From Myroides albus (GTDB lineage Bacteria; Bacteroidota; Bacteroidia; Flavobacteriales; Flavobacteriaceae), in contig NZ_WMJX01000003.1 of NCBI RefSeq assembly GCF_009711045.1, forward strand, positions 112,238 to 176,237: DNA of 64,000 nt. Direction: 5' to 3'. A program made the translations under genes and the position numbers. Shown here one piece after another: positions 27,833 to 36,329 of this stretch. Each line of letters starts with the position of its first letter. Position 1 is the stretch's first letter. Under the pieces are notes generated by a model that saw only the letters and a list, made by a program, of their open reading frames with translations, was not told where the DNA came from and ran no database searches.

Positions 27833-27873
27833 ATAGCAAACAAAATTATTAACTCTAAAAGCCATTTAATTGT

Positions 27874-28902
27874 ATGGGATTTTTTGATTTTATGACAGAG
27901 GATATCGCTATCGATTTAGGTACAGCGAACACTCTAATCATTCACGATGGGAAAGTTGTTGTTGACAACCCTTCTATTGTAGCTCGTGACAGAACAACGG
28001 GTAAAATAATTGCAGTAGGAAAAGAAGCGAGTTTAATGCAGGGGAAAACCCATGGAAATATCAAAACAATCCGCCCATTAAAAGACGGAGTTATTGCTGA
28101 TTTTGACGCATCAGAAAAAATGATAAGCCTCTTTATCAAAAGCATTCCAGCATTAAGAAAAAAAATGTTTACACCGGCTTTACGCATGATTGTTTGTATT
28201 CCTTCAGGTATTACAGAAGTAGAGATGCGTGCGGTAAAAGAATCTTGTGAGCGAGTGAATGGTAAAGAGGTTTACCTTATACATGAACCTATGTCTGCCG
28301 CTATTGGTATTGGTGTAGATATTATGCAACCAAAAGGTAATATGATTGTTGATATAGGTGGAGGTACAACTGAGATTGCAGTTATTGCTCTTGGAGGTAT
28401 TGTTTGCGATAAATCTGTAAAAATCGCAGGGGACGTATTCACAAACGATATTATCTATTATATGCGTACACAACACAACTTATTTGTTGGAGAAAGTACT
28501 GCAGAAAAAATTAAAATACAAATTGGAGCTGCTACTGAAGATTTAGAAACTCCTCCAGAAGATATGTTAGTACAAGGGCGTGATTTGTTAACTGGTAAAC
28601 CAAAACAAGTTACTGTATCATACCGCGAAATTGCTAAAGCACTTGACAAATCTATTCAACGCGTTGAAGATGCTGTAATGGAAACATTATCACAAACACC
28701 ACCAGAATTAGCTGCTGATATTTATAATACAGGAATCTATTTAGCAGGTGGAGGTTCAATGCTTAGAGGATTAGACAAGAGAATCTCTCAAAAAACAGAC
28801 TTACCTGTTTATATTGCAGAAGATCCATTAAGAGCAGTTGTACGTGGTACTGGACTAGCTATCAAAAACATTGACAAATATAAAAGTGTACTTATCAAGT
28901 AA
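27874..28902 (+). CDS. mreB: Rod shape-determining protein MreB
   Basis: Bacterial actin that forms membrane-attached filaments and directs lateral cell-wall synthesis. The protein has 342 residues. Actin-fold nucleotide motifs are visible: IDLGTANTLI (phosphate 1), VDIGGGTTEIAVIALGGI (phosphate 2) and YLAGGGSMLRGLD (adenosine). The N-terminal MGFFDFMTEDIAI may include the membrane-binding stretch. It leads a five-gene cluster, mreB-mreC-mreD-mrdA-rodA, with gaps of ten bases or less or overlaps, the complete core elongasome. This implies rod-shaped cells. Confidence 0.97.
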   Translation: MGFFDFMTEDIAIDLGTANTLIIHDGKVVVDNPSIVARDRTTGKIIAVGKEASLMQGKTHGNIKTIRPLKDGVIADFDASEKMISLFIKSIPALRKKMFTPALRMIVCIPSGITEVEMRAVKESCERVNGKEVYLIHEPMSAAIGIGVDIMQPKGNMIVDIGGGTTEIAVIALGGIVCDKSVKIAGDVFTNDIIYYMRTQHNLFVGESTAEKIKIQIGAATEDLETPPEDMLVQGRDLLTGKPKQVTVSYREIAKALDKSIQRVEDAVMETLSQTPPELAADIYNTGIYLAGGGSMLRGLDKRISQKTDLPVYIAEDPLRAVVRGTGLAIKNIDKYKSVLIK

Positions 28903-28912
28903 ATAATATACT

Positions 28913-29743
28913 ATGCAGCAAATATTTAACTTCTTTATAAAAAACAGTACTAAGCTACTGTTTTTGCTGCTTTTACTAATATCATTTGCTTTTATTATTA
29001 GAACACATACTTTTCATAGAAGTTCTTTTATCAGTTCAGCGAATGGAGTAACTGGCTATGTCTATGAAAATGTAAATGATTTAAAAGAATATATGCACCT
29101 AAAATCAGAGAATGACGCTCTGGTTTTAGAGAATGCATATTTAAAGACAATCGTTTACAACAATCTGACAGACAAAGACTCTTTAGAAATAGCCAAACTG
29201 CAGCCAAGCGAAACAGATGAATACTCTATTCTTGTCGCTAAGGTTATTCGAAATTCATTTAATACTAAAGAAAATTACCTAACAATCAAGGGAGGTTCTA
29301 AACAAGGAATCCAAAAAGATCTTGGGGTTATTAATAGCAACGGTGTTATAGGAATTATTGAAAAGTCATCTAATAATTATTCTACTGTACAAAGTATCTT
29401 AAACGTAAAATCAAAAATCAATGCTAAAATCAAAGGTTCTAATCATTTTGGAACTTTAGAATGGGATGGAAAAAATACAGGTTATGTGAATCTTACTGAT
29501 ATTCCAAGATTGGCCGAAATTTACAAAGGAGATACAATTGTTACAGGAGGTATCTCTAAAATATTCCCTGAAAACATACCGATTGGGGTTATTGAAAAAG
29601 CATATACAACTGCTAGTTCAAACTATTTTACCATATCAGTTAGATTATTCAATGATATGACTAATTTAGGGTATGTTTACATTATCAAAAACAACTACGT
29701 AGAAGAGATTAACACTTTAGAAGAGGGATTAGAAGATGAATAG
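28913..29743 (+). CDS. mreC: Rod shape-determining protein MreC
   Basis: A 276-residue elongasome protein with one N-terminal membrane segment (LLFLLLLLISFAFIIRTHTF, near residues 14-33), a predicted coiled coil at about 50-80 (LKEYMHLKSENDALVLENAYL) and a periplasmic beta-domain that contains NGVIGIIEKSSNNYSTV and VTGGISKIFPENIPIGVI, both typical of MreC. It bridges MreB and PBP2. The stop codon overlaps the mreD start by eight bases, indicating translational coupling. Confidence 0.95.
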   Translation: MQQIFNFFIKNSTKLLFLLLLLISFAFIIRTHTFHRSSFISSANGVTGYVYENVNDLKEYMHLKSENDALVLENAYLKTIVYNNLTDKDSLEIAKLQPSETDEYSILVAKVIRNSFNTKENYLTIKGGSKQGIQKDLGVINSNGVIGIIEKSSNNYSTVQSILNVKSKINAKIKGSNHFGTLEWDGKNTGYVNLTDIPRLAEIYKGDTIVTGGISKIFPENIPIGVIEKAYTTASSNYFTISVRLFNDMTNLGYVYIIKNNYVEEINTLEEGLEDE

Positions 29744-30260
29744 TATTGTATTATCAAATATAGGCCGTTTTATAACTTTACTCTTAGTACAGGTTCTGAT
29801 ATTCAACAATATTGATTTGTTTGGATCTATCAACCCTTTCCCCTATATTTTATTTATCATTTTGTATCCTTCAAGTGGTAATAAAGCTTTATTATACTTA
29901 ACGAGTTTCTTATTAGGGCTGGCTGTAGATATGTTTATCAACTCAGCTGGTATACACGCTGCAGCATCACTAATTCTTGCTTTTGCACGTCCAATGATAT
30001 TGAAGTTCTCTTTTGGTATTAGTTATCAATATCACAACTTAAATATTCTAAAAAAAGTAACAAAAGACATCTTTAATTCATTAGAAGTATTCAGCTACAT
30101 ATCAATAAGCATATTAGTACACAATATTACTTTATTTGCATTGGAGCTATTTAGGTTTAGTTTTGTTTTAGAAATTCTTTCAAGAACAATAATCACAATG
30201 ATAACTACTTTATTATGTAGTGTCCTAATCATCTATCTAATAAAGCCTTCTAAAAAATGA
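29736..30260 (+). CDS. mreD: Rod shape-determining protein MreD
   Basis: A 174-residue integral membrane protein with about five hydrophobic segments and no long soluble part, as expected for MreD. Sequence similarity in this family is low, but the position between mreC and mrdA with overlaps on both sides makes the call secure. INPFPYILFIILYPSSGNK and LLGLAVDMFINSAGIHAAAS are typical of Bacteroidota members. It works with MreC at the cell-wall elongation complex. Confidence 0.9.
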   Translation: MNSIVLSNIGRFITLLLVQVLIFNNIDLFGSINPFPYILFIILYPSSGNKALLYLTSFLLGLAVDMFINSAGIHAAASLILAFARPMILKFSFGISYQYHNLNILKKVTKDIFNSLEVFSYISISILVHNITLFALELFRFSFVLEILSRTIITMITTLLCSVLIIYLIKPSKK

Positions 30261-32119
30261 GAAAATTTCTTTTACCGCTAATAATTACAGTTGTTACTAT
30301 CGTAATACTCTCTCGTTTATTTTATTTACAAATCATTGATGATACCTACATCAAAAAATCAGAGAACAACGCTCTGAAAATTGTATATGAATACCCTGAA
30401 CGAGGATATATATTTGATAGAAATGGAAAACTATTAGTTGCCAATCAACCGTCATATGACATCATGGTAATACCGCGAGAGGTTACTAATATTGATACAT
30501 TAGCCCTTTGTAAATTATTAGATGTAACTAAAGAAGAATTTGACTCAAAACTTAGCAAAGCTACTATTTATAGCCCAAGGCTACCTTCTATATTTCTACC
30601 TCAATTAAGCAAGGCAGAATATGCTGCGTTCCAAGAAAAAATTAGACACTTTAACGGATTCTATATTCAAAAGCGTTCTCTGAGAGATTATCAAGTAAAT
30701 CACGGTGCTAATATATTTGGATACATTAGACAGGTTAATGACTTAAACATAAAATCAAACCCTTACTATAGACCTGGCGACCTCATTGGTATCCAAGGAG
30801 TCGAAGAACAATACGAAGAAGTCCTAAGAGGTTCTAAAGGGGTAAAGTATATCCAAAGAGATCGATTTAATCGAGAAATAGGTTCTTTTAAAAATGGAAT
30901 CTATGACACTATTGCATTAAAAGGAGATGATATTACCCTTACCATTGATAGTGAATTACAAGCATATGGTGAGCTTTTAATGCAAAACAAAAGAGGCGGT
31001 ATTGTTGCTATAGAACCAAAGTCTGGTGAGATATTAGCCCTTATCAATGCACCTACCTACGATCCAGGTCTATTAGTTGGCCGAGAAAGATCAAAGAATT
31101 ATACCAAACTTTACAATGACTCATTAGCTAAACCACTGTATAATAGAGTTCTTTCTGGAGAATATTCTCCAGGATCTCCTTTTAAGATACTAACTGGTTT
31201 AATAGGCCTTCAAGAAGGAGTTATAAATCAACATACGACTTTTAGTTGCAGCAGAGGATTCTACTACGGTAAAGGTGCTTGGATGGGATGCCACGATAGT
31301 GGGAACTGGAACTTACACGTAGCTACAGCTAAATCGTGTAACACTTTCTTTGCCCAAACCTATAAGCGCATAATTGAAAAGTATAAAAAACCAGCTGATG
31401 GAATTAACGCTTGGAATAAGCATCTACAAAGTTTTGGGCTGGGTCAATTCTTAGGATACGACTTACCTGAAGGAAGAAAAGGTCACATTCCTGATTCAGA
31501 CTATTACGATAGATGGTATCCAAATGGTGCATGGAAAAGTACAACAACCATATCCAATTCAATCGGACAGGGCGAAGTAATTATGACTCCTATGCAACTT
31601 GCTAATGTTGTAGCTGCTGTTGCCAATAAAGGTTACTACTATACACCTCACATCATTAAGGGGATCGAACACCATAAAATCGATAAAAAATTCGTTACAA
31701 AAAATCAAACAACAATTGATCCAAAACACTTTGAACCTGTTATCGAGGGAATGAATGAAGTGTTTAAAACAGGTACAGGACGATCTGTTGCAGTAGAACA
31801 ACTTGATATGTGTGGTAAAACAGGAACAGTAGAAAACTTTACTCGTATTAACGGAAAACGCTACCAATTAACTGACCACTCTGTTTTCGTTGCCTTTGCT
31901 CCAAAAGATGATCCGAAAATAGCTATAGCCGTTTTTATTGAAAATGGATATTGGGGGTCAAGATGGGCTGCTCCTATTACCAGCTTAATGGTTCAAAAAT
32001 ATTTATTAAATGAGATTGTAAGAAAAGATTTAGAAACAAGAATGCTTGAAGGTAGTCTTCAATCTGAATACGACAAAGTATTACAACTATATAAACTTGC
32101 AGAAAAAAGTAAAAAATAA
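30257..32119 (+). CDS. mrdA: Penicillin-binding protein 2 (elongation transpeptidase)
   Basis: A 620-residue class B penicillin-binding protein that cross-links peptidoglycan during elongation. One N-terminal membrane anchor (LPLIITVVTIVILSRLFYL) is followed by the PBP dimerisation domain (ERGYIFDRNGKLLVANQPSY) and the transpeptidase domain. The active-site motifs are present: SPFK with Ser307 and Lys310, SCN in KSCNTFFAQTY, and KTG in CGKTGTVENF. The start overlaps the end of mreD by four bases and the stop overlaps the rodA start by one base. Confidence 0.95.
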   Translation: MRKFLLPLIITVVTIVILSRLFYLQIIDDTYIKKSENNALKIVYEYPERGYIFDRNGKLLVANQPSYDIMVIPREVTNIDTLALCKLLDVTKEEFDSKLSKATIYSPRLPSIFLPQLSKAEYAAFQEKIRHFNGFYIQKRSLRDYQVNHGANIFGYIRQVNDLNIKSNPYYRPGDLIGIQGVEEQYEEVLRGSKGVKYIQRDRFNREIGSFKNGIYDTIALKGDDITLTIDSELQAYGELLMQNKRGGIVAIEPKSGEILALINAPTYDPGLLVGRERSKNYTKLYNDSLAKPLYNRVLSGEYSPGSPFKILTGLIGLQEGVINQHTTFSCSRGFYYGKGAWMGCHDSGNWNLHVATAKSCNTFFAQTYKRIIEKYKKPADGINAWNKHLQSFGLGQFLGYDLPEGRKGHIPDSDYYDRWYPNGAWKSTTTISNSIGQGEVIMTPMQLANVVAAVANKGYYYTPHIIKGIEHHKIDKKFVTKNQTTIDPKHFEPVIEGMNEVFKTGTGRSVAVEQLDMCGKTGTVENFTRINGKRYQLTDHSVFVAFAPKDDPKIAIAVFIENGYWGSRWAAPITSLMVQKYLLNEIVRKDLETRMLEGSLQSEYDKVLQLYKLAEKSKK

Positions 32120-33372
32120 TGAGAAGTGTTAGTGTACAAAAAAATATAGACTGGTTAACAGTACTCCTATATTTCTTATTAGTAATAGCAGGGTGGTTTA
32201 CTATTTATTCAGCATCACTACCTGCCGAACCAACCTCTATGTTTGACCTTAATCAAATATATGGTCGTCAACTAATATTTATTATACTCACATTTCCTAT
32301 TATCATTTTGATACTTTCCATAGATGCCAAATTCTATGAAAAATATGCATTAATATTTTACATCATTGGACTTCTGTCAATCATTGGGTTATTCTTCTTT
32401 GGTAAATCAGTAAAAGGGCAAACCAACTGGTATTCGATTGCAGGATTTGGTATTCAGCCTTCTGAATTTGTAAAGACCACGACTGCTTTGCTATTAGCTA
32501 AATACTTATCCGATAACCAAGGCCATTTAAACACTTTCAAAGAACAATTAGTCGCACTTACAATTATTGCTATTCCAACCTTGTTAATCCTAAAACACGA
32601 TACAGGTAGTGCAATGTTATTTGCCTCACTAATTTTTGTGTTATATCGAGAGGGACTACCAAGTTGGTATCTATGGACAGGATTTATAACTGTCGTCCTA
32701 TTCATTGCAGCCCTCGTAGTTAAACCTGCTATTATCATTGCTACAATAATTATTATAGCAAGTTTGCACTTCTATTTCAACAAGAGTATCAACCGAAACC
32801 CTTTTATATATATCATATTAGCTATTTTCACTTCAGGGTTTGTATTTTCTGTAGACTACGTATATGACAATGTACTTGAACCCCATCAAAAGGATCGTAT
32901 CAACGTATTATTAGGCGAAAACGTAAACCTACAAGCCGAGGGTTACAACCTTAATCAATCTAAAATAGCAATCGGATCTGGAAACTGGACAGGAACAGGT
33001 TTCTTAGAAGGTACACAGACCAAAGGTGGATTTGTACCAGAACAGCATACAGATTATATCTTTACAACTGTAGGTGAAGAATGGGGTTTTGCAGGTGCAT
33101 CGGTAGTGATAGTGTTATTTGTTTTTCTATTCTTTCGACTAATTTACTTAGCTGAAAATCAAAAAAAGAGATTCAATCGAGTTTACGGATACTGCGTTGT
33201 TAGTTTCCTTTTCATTCACTTTGCATTTAATATTACGATGCTAATTGGACTATTTCCTACCATTGGAGTACCACTTCCATTTTTTTCATATGGAGGTTCT
33301 AGTTTAATAGCCTTTACCCTATTACTATTTATTTTTCTAAAATTAGATGCCAATAAAATAAACGAATGGTAA
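32119..33372 (+). CDS. rodA: Peptidoglycan glycosyltransferase RodA
   Basis: A 417-residue SEDS-family polymerase that builds glycan strands from lipid II together with PBP2. About ten membrane segments are visible. Family marks are GFGIQPSEFVKTTTALLLAKYL, KHDTGSAMLFA, the large loop with FVPEQHTDYIFTTVGEEWGF and the final GLFPTIGVPLPFFSYGGSSL. It overlaps the last base of mrdA (A of TAATG), so the pair is translated together. It ends the rod-shape cluster; no strong terminator was found right after it. Confidence 0.95.
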   Translation: MRSVSVQKNIDWLTVLLYFLLVIAGWFTIYSASLPAEPTSMFDLNQIYGRQLIFIILTFPIIILILSIDAKFYEKYALIFYIIGLLSIIGLFFFGKSVKGQTNWYSIAGFGIQPSEFVKTTTALLLAKYLSDNQGHLNTFKEQLVALTIIAIPTLLILKHDTGSAMLFASLIFVLYREGLPSWYLWTGFITVVLFIAALVVKPAIIIATIIIIASLHFYFNKSINRNPFIYIILAIFTSGFVFSVDYVYDNVLEPHQKDRINVLLGENVNLQAEGYNLNQSKIAIGSGNWTGTGFLEGTQTKGGFVPEQHTDYIFTTVGEEWGFAGASVVIVLFVFLFFRLIYLAENQKKRFNRVYGYCVVSFLFIHFAFNITMLIGLFPTIGVPLPFFSYGGSSLIAFTLLLFIFLKLDANKINEW

Positions 33373-33772
33373 TTTGACAATTGCTATTCTATATTTGTAA
33401 ACAAACAACCTCATAACACAAACAATTATTGAGGTAGCACCCTGTTTGACATATTTAATAATTTACACTCAAAAAACTAAGAGTTTATACTCCACTCCAT
33501 TCCTTATTAAGTAGATTATAGGTAAATGGAGATTTTACCCTATTTTAAGCAACCTAAAGGAGTTAAAACAGCCTAAGCATAAACAATACCTTTGCGTAAT
33601 AAAAAACGCTTAGACGGATTCATTTCGATGGTTACGCATACATTGGATGACCAAAGCTTTTGCCACTGATCCCCAACTTTTGTACTTGATCCAACTTTTT
33701 GCGTAGCCCCCAACTTTTGACACTTCTCTTTTGTTACTGATTCCCATCTTCACTATCAAGAAATACTAAAAT
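33373..33772. other. Gene-free region between rodA and the tRNA-Phe array
   Basis: No gene could be supported here. Two promoter-like -7 boxes on the plus strand, TATATTTGT at 33390-33398 and TACCTTTGC at 33587-33595, have no open frame behind them, so a short untranslated RNA is possible. Near the right end are three imperfect copies of CCCCAACTTTTG (33671, about 33691, 33708), listed separately. The rest is AT-rich unique sequence. Confidence 0.5.
33671..33722. repeat. Three imperfect direct repeats of CCCCAACTTTTG
   Basis: CCCCAACTTTTG at 33671, CCAACTTTTTG at 33691 and CCCCAACTTTTG at 33708, spaced 17-20 bp. On the minus strand the block begins TGTCAAAAGTTGGGGG and is followed by two more CAAAA(A)GTTGG units. 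Insertion sequences of the IS21 type carry several short repeats inside ends that start with TG, so this could be an IS end left behind, but no transposase gene is present. Confidence 0.45.
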
Positions 33773-33803
33773 AAAAAAGCCGATACATTACTGTATTGGC
33801 TTT
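33773..33803 (-). terminator. Terminator of the tRNA-Phe array
   Basis: AAAGCCGATACA pairs with TGTATTGGCTTT (one G-T mismatch), and on the minus strand the hairpin runs into a T-rich tract. It begins two bases after the CCA end of the last tRNA-Phe. Confidence 0.8.
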
Positions 33804-33804
33804 C

Positions 33805-33880
33805 TGGTGGTGCCTCCAGGAATCGAACCAGGGACACAAGGATTTTCAGTCCTTTGCTCTACCAACTGAGCTAAGGCACC
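33805..33880 (-). tRNA. tRNA-Phe(GAA), promoter-distal copy with encoded CCA
   Basis: Minus-strand cloverleaf: acceptor GGTGCCT/AGGCACC, D-arm GCTC...GAGC, anticodon arm AAGGA-CTGAAAA-TCCTT with anticodon GAA (Phe), variable loop and a standard T-arm with GGTTCGATTCC. Unlike the other three copies, the discriminator A is followed by CCA in the DNA (33805-33807). It is the last of four copies in the direction of transcription and is followed directly by a terminator. Confidence 0.96.
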
Positions 33881-33906
33881 AGTTGCTTTTAAATAAGAAA
33901 TTTTAG

Positions 33907-33979
33907 TGGTGCCTCCAGGAATCGAACCAGGGACACAAGGATTTTCAGTCCTTTGCTCTACCAACTGAGCTAAGGCACC
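33907..33979 (-). tRNA. tRNA-Phe(GAA), third copy in transcription order
   Basis: The mature 73-nt body is identical to the neighbouring copies, with anticodon GAA in the loop CTGAAAA. After the discriminator A the DNA reads CTA, so CCA must be added by the nucleotidyltransferase. The spacer to the promoter-distal copy (26 bases) differs from the two 32-base spacers on the other side. Confidence 0.96.
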
Positions 33980-34011
33980 CAATTTCTTATGTTTACTAAA
34001 AGGTAATTTAG

Positions 34012-34084
34012 TGGTGCCTCCAGGAATCGAACCAGGGACACAAGGATTTTCAGTCCTTTGCTCTACCAACTGAGCTAAGGCACC
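34012..34084 (-). tRNA. tRNA-Phe(GAA), second copy in transcription order
   Basis: Same 73-nt cloverleaf and anticodon GAA. It is flanked on both sides by identical 32-base spacers, giving an exact 105-bp repeat unit with its neighbours. No CCA is encoded. Confidence 0.96.
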
Positions 34085-34116
34085 CAATTTCTTATGTTTA
34101 CTAAAAGGTAATTTAG

Positions 34117-34189
34117 TGGTGCCTCCAGGAATCGAACCAGGGACACAAGGATTTTCAGTCCTTTGCTCTACCAACTGAGCTAAGGCACC
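34117..34189 (-). tRNA. tRNA-Phe(GAA), promoter-proximal copy
   Basis: Same 73-nt cloverleaf and anticodon GAA; no encoded CCA. It is the first copy after the promoter at 34234-34264, about 45 bases downstream of the -7 box. Confidence 0.96.
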
Positions 34190-34233
34190 TTTTTGCCTTT
34201 TAGTAATCGAGAATCTTGTTCTCTTAAGCGGTT

Positions 34234-34264
34234 GCAAATATAGAACAGATTTTATTACTTCCAA
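34234..34264 (-). promoter_or_regulatory. Promoter of the tRNA-Phe array
   Basis: On the minus strand a TTG (34264-34262), a 19-bp spacer and TATATTTGC (34242-34234) make a full match to the Bacteroidota promoter. It is the same layout and spacing as the tRNA-Gly promoter near 63806. Confidence 0.85.
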
Positions 34265-34290
34265 AACTTTTTATAAAAAAAATCATTCAC

Positions 34291-34299
34291 TACCTTTGG
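34291..34299 (+). promoter_or_regulatory. -7 box of coaX
   Basis: TACCTTTGG fits TANNTTTG and lies 19 bases before the coaX ATG, back to back with the tRNA-Phe promoter. Confidence 0.5.
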
Positions 34300-34318
34300 C
34301 TTTTCTAAGAAAACTGAA

Positions 34319-35074
34319 ATGATTTTAACCATCGACATTGGCAATACAAGAACCAAAATAGCTCACTTTGAAAACAATAGACTTGAAAACCTATTCACTT
34401 TTGAAGGTGAAAATTTTCTTGTTTTTTTTCAAAAAAAATTTACTCACCTACCAAAAAATACTCCGACAATACTATCATCAGTAGGAAAATTAGCAACAGG
34501 TGAATTAGATTGGCTTAGACAAAATACCAATTTAATGGTGATTAATCATCAATCTCCTTTGCCATTTATAAATAATTACACTACTCCAAACACATTAGGA
34601 ATTGACAGGATTGTACTTTCTGCAGGAGCTTCTTTACTTTATCCAAATCAAGACAAGTTAGTCATTGACATAGGCACTTGCATTACATACGATTTTATTA
34701 ATCACAAAAATGAATACACTGGGGGTGCAATATCTCCAGGTTTTTCACTTCGATATAAATCTCTAAACGATTACACAGCCAAACTTCCACTATTAAAGCT
34801 TGAAGATATAGATTATTTAATTGGCGACAGCACTAATAAAGCAATCCATTCAGGCGTTATTAATGGTATAGTTTCCGAAATAGATGGTATCATCAACCAA
34901 TACAAAGAATTATACCCTTCTTTAACAATTATTTTAACAGGTGGTGACACACTTTTTTTGGCAAAAAGATTAAAAAATATAATATTTGCTAATTCAAACT
35001 TTTTATTAGAAAGTTTGAACGCCTTATATCAATACATAATTGAAAATGATAAAAAAAATTCTATTAGGCTTTAG
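34319..35074 (+). CDS. coaX: Type III pantothenate kinase
   Basis: Phosphorylates pantothenate in the first step of coenzyme A synthesis. The protein has 251 residues. Actin-like kinase motifs are visible: LTIDIGNTRTKIA at the start, LGIDRIVLSAGA, VIDIGTCITYDFI and the C-terminal ILTGGDTLFLAKRL. Type III kinases are not feedback-inhibited by CoA. The coding end overlaps the next gene by 29 bp, so translation of the two is probably coupled. Confidence 0.94.
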   Translation: MILTIDIGNTRTKIAHFENNRLENLFTFEGENFLVFFQKKFTHLPKNTPTILSSVGKLATGELDWLRQNTNLMVINHQSPLPFINNYTTPNTLGIDRIVLSAGASLLYPNQDKLVIDIGTCITYDFINHKNEYTGGAISPGFSLRYKSLNDYTAKLPLLKLEDIDYLIGDSTNKAIHSGVINGIVSEIDGIINQYKELYPSLTIILTGGDTLFLAKRLKNIIFANSNFLLESLNALYQYIIENDKKNSIRL

Positions 35075-36320
35075 CCTACTTCTTGGAACTGCAGCTATAG
35101 CTCAGCAAGGAACAGCTACTCCGTATTCATTCTACGGAATAGGAAATGTAAACTATAGTGGTACAAATGAGTATAGAGCTATGGGAGGTACTAGTGTTTA
35201 TGCTGACAGTATCCACATTAACTTACAGAATCCTGCTTCTTATGGCAAATTAAAACACACTGCATTTTCAATTGGAGCAACAGCGAAGTTCTATGATTTT
35301 AAAGCAAATGGACAAACTGATGCAGTTAAAAGACAATCTGTCGATTATATTGCTATAGGATTACCAATTATTACTCAAAAATTAGGTGTGGTTTTCGGTT
35401 TACAACCTCAGTCAAATGTTGGTTATAAAATTACTGGTATTCACACAGACGAAAACAACAGAGTAACTACAAATTCATATAATGGTGACGGCGGTGTGAA
35501 CAGAGTATTTGTTGGTGCTGGTTATGAAGTAATTCCTCACTTACACTTAGGTATTGATGCTGGTTACCACTTCGGAAATACAAGTAATGATATTGCTACT
35601 TGGATCAAGGACCGTGGAGATGGTATAGCATTAGCTACTCAGACAATCGAAAAGAGAAGAGTTGATTACAAAGGTTTTGCAATGAAACTATCAGCTCAAT
35701 ATGAAGGAAAGTTAAATGGGTATGATTGGCAAACAAATATTACCTACAGTCCAGAAACAAAATGGAATACTGATAACCTAACAAAGTTACAGACTTGGGA
35801 TGTGTATAACCCAAATAGAATGATTGATCAGATTATCACAGTAGACTCTGATGAAAAAATTACTAATCCTCAACAATTAAGCTTAGGAGCAGGTATAGGT
35901 AAACAGTTCAAATGGTTTATTGGAGGTCAGTTTACTTATATTGAAAACAGCAAACTTGCTACAAGTACTAATGTATCCCCAATCTCAGCCTTTGAAAATA
36001 CAAAAAGATATTCTATCGGAGGTTTTTACATTCCAAAACACAACTCTTTTACAAGTTACTTTAACAAAGTTGTATATAGAGCAGGTTTTAGATATGAAAA
36101 TACTGGTTTAGTGCTAAATAATCAATCAATCAATGATTATGCCGTATCAGCTGGTGTTGGACTACCATTACCAGGTAGATCACTTACAAATCTAAATATC
36201 GGATTTGAATATGGATCGAGAGGAAAAGACAGTCATGGTTTAATCAAAGAAAACTACTTTAGCATAAATGTAGGGTTCTCATTAAATGACATTTGGTTTA
36301 AACGAAGAAGATTCGAATAG
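35046..36320 (+). CDS. Outer-membrane beta-barrel protein (FadL-like porin fold)
   Basis: A 424-residue exported protein: signal peptide MIKKILLGFSLLLGTAAIAQ, then PYSFYGIGNVNYSGTNEYRAMGGTSVYADS, where the AMGG and LQNPASYGKL segments resemble the start of FadL-like barrels common in Bacteroidota. Alternating aromatic strands continue to the end (YFSINVGFSLNDIWFKRRRFE). The ATG at 35046 is used rather than the TTG two codons earlier. It overlaps coaX and is followed ten bases later by lptC; a link to outer-membrane assembly or LPS transport is only suggested by position. Confidence 0.75.
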   Translation: MIKKILLGFSLLLGTAAIAQQGTATPYSFYGIGNVNYSGTNEYRAMGGTSVYADSIHINLQNPASYGKLKHTAFSIGATAKFYDFKANGQTDAVKRQSVDYIAIGLPIITQKLGVVFGLQPQSNVGYKITGIHTDENNRVTTNSYNGDGGVNRVFVGAGYEVIPHLHLGIDAGYHFGNTSNDIATWIKDRGDGIALATQTIEKRRVDYKGFAMKLSAQYEGKLNGYDWQTNITYSPETKWNTDNLTKLQTWDVYNPNRMIDQIITVDSDEKITNPQQLSLGAGIGKQFKWFIGGQFTYIENSKLATSTNVSPISAFENTKRYSIGGFYIPKHNSFTSYFNKVVYRAGFRYENTGLVLNNQSINDYAVSAGVGLPLPGRSLTNLNIGFEYGSRGKDSHGLIKENYFSINVGFSLNDIWFKRRRFE

Positions 36321-36329
36321 TAATATTGG

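Larger units (their letters stand above)
33907..34189 (-). repeat. 105-bp tandem repeat carrying tRNA-Phe
   Basis: tRNA body (73) plus spacer (32) repeats exactly: tRNA starts are at 33979, 34084 and 34189, 105 bases apart, and the two full spacers (33980-34011 and 34085-34116) are identical. This points to recent duplication by unequal crossing-over or slippage. Confidence 0.9.

Noticed and set aside
33788..34264. Open frame of 158 codons with four repeated 35-residue units
   Set aside because: It is the tRNA-Phe array translated; the repeats are the tRNA bodies, so it is not a protein gene.
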